A DNA stretch of 13,045 bases, taken from assembly GCA_016212295.1 (NCBI GenBank), contig JACRGO010000221.1, positions 1 to 13,045 of the forward strand, in the 5' to 3' direction. A model generated the notes under the pieces. That model was not told the DNA's origin. It did no database searches and worked only from the letters and a program-made list of their open reading frames with translations. This stretch comes from Nitrospinota bacterium. GTDB lineage: Bacteria; Nitrospinota; Nitrospinia; JACRGO01. The position numbers were made by a program, and so were the translations under genes. Shown here piece by piece: positions 7,774 to 13,045 of this stretch (its first letter is position 1; the number at the start of each line of letters is the position of its first letter).

Positions 7774-8199
7774 CTACTCGATGTATTCCGTTACAAGCCC
7801 GACCCTTGATATACCCGCGTTTTTTACCGCCGCCATCACCTTCATGACGTAGCCGTAAGAATTCGCCTTATCCGCCCTGATATAAATTTCCTTGAATTTT
7901 TTCCCGGCGAAAACATCTTTCAGGTTTTGTTCCAGTTGGCCCATGGGCACCATTTGCTTCTGGACGTAAACCGACCCGTCCTTTTTAATGGTAAGGATAA
8001 AGCCCTCCTCCAGGTTCACGCTTTCCGCCTTTTCCTCCGGAAGCTGCACATCTATGCCGCGTTCCATCAAAGGGGTGGTCACCATGAAAATAATGAGAAG
8101 GACCAGCATCACGTCCACGAAGGGGGTGACGTTGATGTCCGACATGGGCTTTCTGGAATAGACGCTTACTCGCCTGTTCTGAGAATTTATCTCGCGCAT
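7774..8199 (-). CDS. tolR: Tol-Pal system motor subunit TolR (ExbD/TolR family)
   Basis: TolR is the inner-membrane partner of TolQ; the pair forms a proton-driven motor. The 141 residues have a short cytoplasmic start, the family signature SDINVTPFVDVMLVLLIIFM beginning at residue 20, and the transmembrane aspartate D29 that is central to proton flow. A periplasmic domain with paired beta strands (about 45-141) follows. The ATG directly follows the tolQ stop codon (TAAATG), so the two are probably coupled. TolR is preferred over ExbD because of the tolQ-tolR-tolA-tolB-pal order. Its first 13 codons plus ribosome binding region recur as a diverged relic at 12908-12954. Confidence 0.95.
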   Translation of the reverse strand: MREINSQNRRVSVYSRKPMSDINVTPFVDVMLVLLIIFMVTTPLMERGIDVQLPEEKAESVNLEEGFILTIKKDGSVYVQKQMVPMGQLEQNLKDVFAGKKFKEIYIRADKANSYGYVMKVMAAVKNAGISRVGLVTEYIE

Positions 8200-8976
8200 T
8201 TACTTTCCTAATTTTCTTTCCAGCAGGTTCAAGAAATCCAGGGAGAATTCCTCAATCCCGGCTCCGATGCGGCGGATTTTACTATTGAAAAAATTGAAGG
8301 CCACCACAGCCGGCACCGCCGCGAAGAGACCGGCGGCGGTTGCTATCAATGCCTCGGAAATGCCGGGGGCAACGCTGCCAAGGCTGGCGGCGCCTTTTAT
8401 TCCAATGGCGCGGAAGGAATCCATTACCCCCCAAACGGTCCCGAAAAGTCCTATAAAGGGGGCGGTGCTGCCGGTGGTGGCCAGGAAGGAAATGGTCCTT
8501 TCCAATCTGGAAATTTCCCGGCTGGCGGCGTTTTGGATGACCCTTTGGATCTCGTTGAATTCCTGGGGAGAAAGGCTTTCCTCAATGGCGTCCCCTGGCT
8601 CCATTTTTTCCGAACGTGACCTGGTCCTGACAATTTCCACTAAATCCTTATACGCGGAAACGAACACCATGGCGGAAGGACTGTTCTTCAGCAATTTCCC
8701 GCTCGCGTAAATGTTTGAAAGGGTCCCCTTCCTGTAAAAAATTTCCAGGAATTTTTCCGTGTCCTTTTTCACGGCTGAAAGTTCCATGAATTTGGACAGG
8801 ATTATCGCCCAGGAAGTGATGGAAAACATGAGGAGCAGGAGCAGAACAAGTTTAGCCGTAAAGCCTGCGTCCAGGATCATATCCATGAAGGTGCCGCCAA
8901 AATGCTTTTCCTGGGACGCAATTCCGGCGGTTGCCAAAGCGGTTGTAAATACTGTAAACAGGCCAGTCGTAATCAA
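8200..8976 (-). CDS. tolQ: Tol-Pal system motor subunit TolQ (ExbB/TolQ/MotA family)
   Basis: TolQ forms the membrane channel around the TolR dimer and harvests the proton motive force for outer-membrane constriction. The protein is 258 residues from the chosen start. Transmembrane helices fall at about 40-61, 163-186 and 206-231. The conserved block TGSTAPFIGLFGTVWGVMDS is at 168-187, and APGISEALIATAAGL at 203-217. The start is uncertain. TTG at 8976 has AAGGA nine bases upstream (8986-8990) and adds a 30-residue hydrophobic lead. ATG at 8886 (M31, MDMILDAG) would resemble the usual TolQ N-terminus but lacks a clear ribosome binding site. It is first in the tol operon, 94 bp after the pgsA-like gene on the same strand. 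Confidence 0.95.
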   Translation of the reverse strand: MITTGLFTVFTTALATAGIASQEKHFGGTFMDMILDAGFTAKLVLLLLLMFSITSWAIILSKFMELSAVKKDTEKFLEIFYRKGTLSNIYASGKLLKNSPSAMVFVSAYKDLVEIVRTRSRSEKMEPGDAIEESLSPQEFNEIQRVIQNAASREISRLERTISFLATTGSTAPFIGLFGTVWGVMDSFRAIGIKGAASLGSVAPGISEALIATAAGLFAAVPAVVAFNFFNSKIRRIGAGIEEFSLDFLNLLERKLGK

Positions 8977-9070
8977 AGCGGTATTTCCTTTAATTTAAAA
9001 GGGTAAAAAAGGTGAAAAGTTGCAAGCCCTGGATTCGGCTTCAAGGAATTTTCGCATGGTTTTCAGGCGT

Positions 9071-10126
9071 CTAAGCCTGGGACAGGACGTTTTTATGGAT
9101 CATTATCTTAAAAAGAGTATATCCGAAAGTGAGGGCGCAGATTGTGTAAACAATGGTTTGGGAAAAGGAGGACGCCCATCGGGGGTATAAAACCAAAAGG
9201 AAAGCCGCGACGGCCCCGAGGCTGATCTGCAACCCCACCTTGGCGACCTTGAAAAGAAAAAAACGGTTTTCCTCGGTTTTTTTCAATAAATTTTCCAGGG
9301 ACATGGCAATGAATTCAAAGGAAAAAATCAGAATATAGACCCATGCGATTTTCCGGTGGTGGCTGAAGGTGTAAAAAAGTATGGATGGCATTACCACGGA
9401 GGTCGCCGTCAAAAAAAAGATTTCCCAGGAAAGGAGAGGCTTGTCGCATTTGGCCAGCTTTTCCATACACTCGATGAAATACGAAATACCGGTGAAAAGA
9501 GTCACGAAGGTTATCACCAGCATATAGGCGTTCAGACAGACTTCATGGGAAAGGGTCCTTTGAAGGACATATCCCAGCAGGATGAATGAAGGGCCCACCA
9601 CTGAACGGTGCCCTATTTTTTTTCCCATGGCAAGAAAGACAAGGGGCAGGGAAAACGCGAAAAAAGTAATGGCGGCAAGGACCGTTTGGATTTCAGGGGA
9701 GCCTTGAAACATCGCCACAAGCAATATAAAAGCGGCCCCTATCATCTGAATGGTTGTTTTATACTTCGCGATTTCCGACGTCCGGAAGTTTATGTCCCGT
9801 TGCAAGGCGATGCCCCGCAAAAAGGTCACGGCGAATTCCCTGGACAAAAGCAAAAGGGTTAGAATGGGCGAAATAAAGCCCAAATCGCAAAGGATAAGAT
9901 AAACGGCGGCTATGAAAATCTTGTCCACCAATGGATCCAATATGGCCCCTAGTTTCGTGCTTCCGTATTTTCTCGCGAGCAGGCCGTCGATGAAATCGGT
10001 GAAGCCAAGAAAGGTGAACAAGGCTATGGCCCACAACCGGTCCTCGAAGGTGCCATACATGAGATAGCATGGGAACGGCAGGAGAATAAATCTTATGACT
10101 GTAACCTGATTGGCTGTAATAGGCAT
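9071..10126 (-). CDS. pgsA: CDP-alcohol phosphatidyltransferase, PgsA-like, with long C-terminal membrane extension
   Basis: The N-terminal half (about 1-170) is a CDP-alcohol phosphatidyltransferase most like PgsA, which makes phosphatidylglycerol phosphate from CDP-diacylglycerol and glycerol-3-phosphate in the inner membrane. The start ITANQVTVIRFILLPF matches the PgsA pattern. Catalytic residues D44, D47-G48, A51-R52, G60, D64 and D68 are all visible. The R-to-G spacing is seven residues, one fewer than the usual eight. The family is about 180-200 residues, but this protein is 351. Residues from about 175 on add some five or six hydrophobic helices of unknown role. I chose the ATG at 10126; a GTG at 10138 would add four residues and neither has a strong ribosome site. 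It diverges from tlyA and may be co-transcribed with tolQ. Substrate choice is inferred. Confidence 0.82.
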   Translation of the reverse strand: MPITANQVTVIRFILLPFPCYLMYGTFEDRLWAIALFTFLGFTDFIDGLLARKYGSTKLGAILDPLVDKIFIAAVYLILCDLGFISPILTLLLLSREFAVTFLRGIALQRDINFRTSEIAKYKTTIQMIGAAFILLVAMFQGSPEIQTVLAAITFFAFSLPLVFLAMGKKIGHRSVVGPSFILLGYVLQRTLSHEVCLNAYMLVITFVTLFTGISYFIECMEKLAKCDKPLLSWEIFFLTATSVVMPSILFYTFSHHRKIAWVYILIFSFEFIAMSLENLLKKTEENRFFLFKVAKVGLQISLGAVAAFLLVLYPRWASSFSQTIVYTICALTFGYTLFKIMIHKNVLSQA

Positions 10127-10129
10127 GAT

Positions 10130-10159
10130 TTGAACCACTGAAACTTATTAAGCTATGAT
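10130..10159 (+). promoter_or_regulatory. Possible tlyA promoter
   Basis: TTGAAC (10130-10135) and TATGAT (10154-10159) are spaced by 18 bases, a plausible sigma70-like pair reading toward tlyA. The predicted start near 10166 would give a leader of about 50 bases. The -35 box abuts the start codon of the divergent pgsA-like gene, so the two genes could influence each other's transcription. Confidence 0.4.
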
Positions 10160-10215
10160 ACCGTGATAACCCTAAACAAATCAACAGGCGGAAAGTTAAA
10201 AACGTTCGCGAAATT

Positions 10216-11010
10216 ATGAAAAAAACAAGGCTTGACAATCTTCTTATTGAACAAGGAAAGGCGGACAGCCGCGAAAAAGCCAAGCGCCTGGTCCTTTCCG
10301 GCGCGGTCATGGTTGGGGACAGGGTAGTGGACAAACCAGGAACAATGATTTCTTCCGGCGCGGAAATCCGGGTCACGCAAAAAGACCCCTTCGTGAGCCG
10401 CGGGGGACTCAAGCTTCAGGAGGCCCTGGACCGGTTCGGCATCGATTGCCGCGATGTCACCGCTATTGATATCGGCGCCTCAACCGGGGGGTTCACCGAC
10501 TGTCTCCTGCAAAGAGGGGCCCGGAAGGTTTTCGCGGTTGATGTGGGTTACGGCCAGTTGGACTGGTCCCTGCGAAATGACCCGCGAGTGGTCCTTCTGG
10601 AAAAGAAAAACGCAAGATATCTTCTGCCGGAGGATATCGGAAATGAACGCGTGAAACTCGCCGTGGCCGATGTTTCATTTATCTCCCTGAAACTGGTCCT
10701 TCCCCCCTTGCGGAACCTCCTTGACCCGGAGGAAGGGATTGCCATAGCCCTTATCAAACCCCAATTCGAGGCGGGAAAGGGGAAGGTCGGGAAAGGGGGG
10801 ATCGTGAAGGACCCTGAAACCATAAAAACCGTGCTTAGCGGCTTGCTGGAATGGTTTAAAAAGGAGGGCTGGGGGGTTGGAGGACTGATTCCATCGCCTA
10901 TTAAAGGGCAGAAGGGGAACACTGAATTCCTGGTTTATCTGAAAAGCGGGCGATCTGGAAAGGATTGGGAAATAGTCCCACACAACTGGCCGGCGGCGAG
11001 TGACAAGTGA
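10216..11010 (+). CDS. tlyA: TlyA-family rRNA 2'-O-methyltransferase (S4 + FtsJ domains)
   Basis: In mycobacteria and other species TlyA methylates ribose 2'-OH groups of 16S and/or 23S rRNA; its older name is haemolysin. The 264 residues begin with an S4 RNA-binding domain (about 3-58, RLDNLLIEQGKADSREKAKR). The FtsJ-type Rossmann domain follows, opening with PFVSRGGLKL at 58-67. The SAM-binding segment DIGASTGGFTD is at 85-95. DVSFIS is at 152-157, KPQFEAGKGKVGKGGIVKD at 181-199, and NTEFL at 235-239. The likely catalytic set is K66, D152, K181 and E237, by analogy with RlmE/FtsJ. No Shine-Dalgarno sequence is clear before the ATG. It diverges from the pgsA-like gene and ends 26 bp from the convergent hflX. 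Which rRNA is modified cannot be told from sequence. Confidence 0.93.
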   Translation: MKKTRLDNLLIEQGKADSREKAKRLVLSGAVMVGDRVVDKPGTMISSGAEIRVTQKDPFVSRGGLKLQEALDRFGIDCRDVTAIDIGASTGGFTDCLLQRGARKVFAVDVGYGQLDWSLRNDPRVVLLEKKNARYLLPEDIGNERVKLAVADVSFISLKLVLPPLRNLLDPEEGIAIALIKPQFEAGKGKVGKGGIVKDPETIKTVLSGLLEWFKKEGWGVGGLIPSPIKGQKGNTEFLVYLKSGRSGKDWEIVPHNWPAASDK

Positions 11011-11036
11011 CTGTCTCTCATCCACAGTAAAATTGG

Positions 11037-12293
11037 TTATGCTGACAGACATCCCGCTTTTTTAAGAAGCCCCAGCCTTTTCCCCTCCATGCGAAAAAGG
11101 ACCCTGATCCCGTTTTCCGTGTATTTTTCCGAAAGTATATGGCCGTGCCTCCGGATCTGTTGCAGGAGAGAGTTTTCACGGTAATCTAGGACCAATTCCC
11201 TTTCCACCATTCTTTCCTCTTGAATTGACGTTATCGTCCGGACCAGTTCCTCGCATCCGTTCCCCTTGGCCGCTGAGATAAAACTGCTGCCCGGAAAACG
11301 CGCCGCGATGTTTTCCACGATGGCGCCAGGGACGCGGTCCACCTTGTTGAACACCCATAAATTAGGCTTGTCCATGACTCCTAGTTCTCCTATGACCCTT
11401 TGCGTGGAGGCCATCTGCGCCTCGAACCTGGGGTGGCTGACGTCGATCATCTTTATGAGGAAGTCCGCCATGCGTACCTCGTCCAGCGTGGCCTTGAACG
11501 AGGCCACGAGGGAGTGGGGAAGCTTGTCGATGAATCCTACCGTATCGGTGATCAGAATTTTTTTTCCGCGGGCTTTTTTAAGGGTCCTGGTGCAGGCGTC
11601 CAGCGTGGCGAAGAGCCGGTCCTCCACGAAGAGGTTGGACATGGTTAGCCGGTTCATGAGCGTGGACTTGCCCACGTTGGTATATCCCACGATGGCCGCC
11701 TTGAAGATCTCGTCCCTGGCCTTTCGCTGGATATGCCTTTCCTTGTCAATGGCTTTAAGTTTGTCCCGCAGCCGGTATATTTCCTGGCGGACGATGCGCC
11801 GGTCGATTTCTAGCTGTTTTTCCCCGACTTCACGGAGTCCTATTCCCCCCCTCTGTCTGGAAAGATGGGACCAGCGTCCGGTAAGGCGTGGAAGCAGGTA
11901 TTCGAGGCGGGCCAGTTGCACCTGGGTCTTGGCCTCGCGGCTGCGGGCGTGCCGGTTGAATATATCAAGGATTAAACCGCACCGGTCAACCACCGCGCAG
12001 TTGAGCGCGTTTTCCAGGTTTCTGCATTGGGCGGGTGAGAGGTCATCATCGAAAATGACAAGGCAGGCATTGGAGCCGGTTTTAAGGGACAGAAGCTCCT
12101 CCACTTTCCCTTCGCCTATGAAGGACCTGGGGTTGATGCGGCCCTTTGCCTGGATTACCTTTCCAGTTATGGAATAACCGGCGGTTTTGGCCAGGCCGGC
12201 CAGTTCCTCCAGGGAATCCTCGATTTCCCATGCCGGCCTCCTGTTTATGGAGACCCCTGCAAGGATGGCGTTATTTTTCTTGGTCGTATCCAA
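11037..12293 (-). CDS. hflX: Ribosome-associated GTPase HflX
   Basis: HflX is a GTPase that binds the 50S subunit and, in studied bacteria, splits stalled ribosomes after stress. The 418 residues have the N-terminal HflX domain (about 8-110, with FIGEGKVEEL and FDDDLSPAQCRNLENAL). A coiled linker with REAKTQVQLARLEYLLPRL (119-137) and RQRGGIGL (146-153) follows, then the GTPase domain. G1 is GYTNVGKST at 203-211, G3 DTVG at 250-253, G4 NKVD at 316-319 and G5 SAAKG at 340-344. The usual GPGE of the linker reads EVGE here (155-158). The TTG start at 12293 has no ribosome binding site, so the exact start is uncertain, though the family N-terminus is accounted for. Upstream is the gene-free repeat region. 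Confidence 0.95.
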   Translation of the reverse strand: MDTTKKNNAILAGVSINRRPAWEIEDSLEELAGLAKTAGYSITGKVIQAKGRINPRSFIGEGKVEELLSLKTGSNACLVIFDDDLSPAQCRNLENALNCAVVDRCGLILDIFNRHARSREAKTQVQLARLEYLLPRLTGRWSHLSRQRGGIGLREVGEKQLEIDRRIVRQEIYRLRDKLKAIDKERHIQRKARDEIFKAAIVGYTNVGKSTLMNRLTMSNLFVEDRLFATLDACTRTLKKARGKKILITDTVGFIDKLPHSLVASFKATLDEVRMADFLIKMIDVSHPRFEAQMASTQRVIGELGVMDKPNLWVFNKVDRVPGAIVENIAARFPGSSFISAAKGNGCEELVRTITSIQEERMVERELVLDYRENSLLQQIRRHGHILSEKYTENGIRVLFRMEGKRLGLLKKAGCLSA

Positions 12294-12479
12294 ATTTTTT
12301 TTTCGTTAGCCCATAGCGCGTCATGGCCGCAAACAAAATAAATTTCGACGCATTCAAACGTTCGATTAAATTATTACTCTCTGTAAACATTATATAACGA
12401 TATAACGCCCAAGGCCATTTGTCCATATTTGTTTGAAACGACAGGCACTATATCATTATGGCATTGAATTTTTTTGATT
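12294..12479. other. Gene-free stretch upstream of hflX
   Basis: I see no coding region or strong structure here. It should contain the hflX promoter. A TATAAT can be read on the minus strand at about 12389-12394, but no -35 hexamer sits at proper spacing, so I do not call a promoter. Confidence 0.5.
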
Positions 12480-12607
12480 TTGCATTAGCGGGGTATCCAC
12501 TTAGAGCAAGTAAGGCCAAAATATCTACAATAGATGGTATCAATAGATAACAACCGAATACAATATATAGTATTAACTTGCGTTAAGTGGATACCCCGCT
12601 TGCATTA
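12480..12607. mobile_element. MITE-like element with 8-bp target duplication
   Basis: The element proper is 12488-12599 (112 bp). Its ends are 16-bp perfect inverted repeats: GCGGGGTATCCACTTA at 12488-12503 and its reverse complement at 12584-12599. The match continues inward for six more bases (GCAAGT at 12506-12511 with ACTTGC at 12576-12581) after two mismatched positions, so each end is about 24 bp. The element is flanked by an exact direct repeat TTGCATTA (12480-12487 and 12600-12607), the signature of a target-site duplication. The interior is A/T-rich and too short for a transposase, so it is non-autonomous. Several insertion-sequence families make 8-bp duplications; I cannot assign one. 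Confidence 0.85.
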
Positions 12608-12689
12608 TATTAATTGCACACTGAGGCTGTGGCGGGCTTCTTATGGGAATTTTGGAGTTGGGATCGCGGATTTAGGATTTTAAAATTTT

Positions 12690-12866
12690 TTCACCGCAAA
12701 GATCATGGAGCGGCTTCGCCGCAACCAAATGGAAGACAAAATTCCAAATGGCAAATAACAAATAAATTCCAAACCACTGCTGAATTTCCAAAATAATTCC
12801 ATTTCCTTGTTTGTTTTTTGTAATTTTGGTTATTGAGATTTATTTGTTATTTGACAATTGAGATTT
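12690..12866. repeat. Composite A/T-rich intergenic inverted repeat
   Basis: A perfect 15-bp inverted pair (CAAATAACAAATAAA at 12752-12766, complement at 12839-12853) lies in a longer imperfect one extending outward to about 12739 and 12866. Repeated ATTCCAAA-type words fill the area. At the left edge is TTCACCGC (12690-12697), shared with the repeat near 1380, then a small stem GCGGC/GCCGC (12710-12722). Repeats with this wording are typical scattered intergenic sequence in many environmental bacterial genomes. The short reading frame at 12614-12796 arises from this repeat and is not called a gene. Confidence 0.6.
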
Positions 12867-12907
12867 TGATTATCATAAAACTTTGCTGAAAAAACAAAGC
12901 GTTATAG

Positions 12908-12954
12908 ATACTTATTCGCCTATTCTGAGAATTTATCTCGCACATTTCATTTCC
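12908..12954 (-). pseudogene. Relic of the tolR 5' end
   Basis: These 47 bases align without gaps to 8162-8208, the start of tolR and its ribosome binding region, with 40 identities (85%). Read on the minus strand from ATG at 12945, it encodes MCEINSQNRRISIY against MREINSQNRRVSVY in TolR. Changes inside the frame are one R-to-C, two V-to-I and silent ones. Similarity then stops abruptly and the conserved transmembrane segment is absent, so it is a fragment rather than a working ExbD/TolR. It may derive from duplication of this tolR or from a lost paralogue. Confidence 0.75.
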
Positions 12955-13045
12955 CGGCAATGAGCCAAAAATATTTGAAATTTCAAAAAGGCGGCAAAAA
13001 GTAAAACGTTTCATGGCAAAAAGAGATAAATTTTCGGAATAGGCG
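12917..13045. repeat. Inverted repeat at the right edge of the window
   Basis: The 23 bases 13023-13045 are the reverse complement of 12917-12939 with two mismatches, separated by 83 bases. The left arm is part of the tolR relic, so the right arm is a second, inverted relic encoding EINFRNR in one plus-strand frame. The match runs to the last base of the window and may continue beyond it. Confidence 0.75.

Noticed and set aside
9064-9079. Hairpin CAGGC/GCCTG at the end of the pgsA-like gene, as a possible terminator
   Set aside because: The stem is only 5 bp and there is no T-run on the minus strand, so read-through into tolQ is likely.
11266-12177. 303-residue open frame on the plus strand opposite hflX
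   Set aside because: It is wholly antisense to hflX, whose GTPase motifs are intact. The composition (Arg/Ser-rich) is that of a shadow frame and there is no ribosome site.
12369-12394. TATAAT on the minus strand as a possible hflX promoter
   Set aside because: No -35 hexamer at 16-18 bases, and the region is A/T-rich enough to give this by chance.
12495-12503. TATCCACTT resembling a DnaA box
   Set aside because: It deviates from TTATNCACA at key positions and lies within the terminal repeat of the mobile element, which explains it.
12614-12796. 60-residue open frame in the right-hand intergenic region
   Set aside because: It lies in repeat DNA and its residues reflect the repeated ATTCCAAA words. 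No ribosome site or family resemblance.
1-13045. CRISPR array, tRNA, rRNA, riboswitch or defence system
   Set aside because: I looked for regularly spaced repeats, tRNA cloverleaf ends and known leader patterns and saw none. The only 16S-like word is the 12-base match at 5486-5497, which is not an rRNA gene.

Overview
The window carries twelve protein-coding genes that read as ordinary chromosomal housekeeping DNA of a Gram-negative bacterium. A complete tolQ-tolR-tolA-tolB-pal set, including a Pal lipoprotein with an OmpA-type peptidoglycan-binding domain, indicates an outer membrane. Base composition is near half G+C, TTG starts are frequent, and the intergenic repeats are of a kind often seen in Desulfobacterota, Nitrospirota/Nitrospinota and related uncultured lineages. 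That placement is inference; no rRNA or other decisive marker is present.

Layout from left to right: dnaN (beta clamp, +) faces rlmN (23S rRNA/tRNA A-methyltransferase, -) across a short inverted repeat. tatA (Tat translocon subunit, +) diverges from rlmN. After a repeat-rich 166-bp gap comes a family-39 (ArnT/PMT-like) membrane glycosyltransferase (+). It converges on pal, the last gene of the leftward tol-pal operon. A perfect 13-bp hairpin at the end of the glycosyltransferase gene, with a T-run on the minus strand, looks like the operon's terminator. Upstream of tolQ, on the same strand, lies a pgsA-like CDP-alcohol phosphatidyltransferase with an unusual membrane-embedded C-terminal half. 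It diverges from tlyA (S4 domain plus FtsJ-type rRNA 2'-O-methyltransferase), which converges on hflX (ribosome-associated GTPase, -).

The last 750 bp (12294-13045) hold no gene but are rich in structure. There is a 112-bp MITE-like element with 16-bp perfect terminal inverted repeats and an exact 8-bp target duplication. There is also a composite A/T-rich inverted repeat, a 47-bp relic of the 5' end of tolR (85% identical to the tolR in this window), and an inverted partial copy of that relic running into the final base.

Functionally the genes cover replication processivity, ribosome modification and maintenance (rlmN, tlyA, hflX) and envelope construction (tatA, glycosyltransferase, pgsA, tol-pal). 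I found no clear new multi-gene system. The most interesting items are the non-autonomous mobile element, the tolR relic, the extended PgsA-like enzyme, and an orphan 12-nt match to the 16S rRNA 3' end between tolB and pal.
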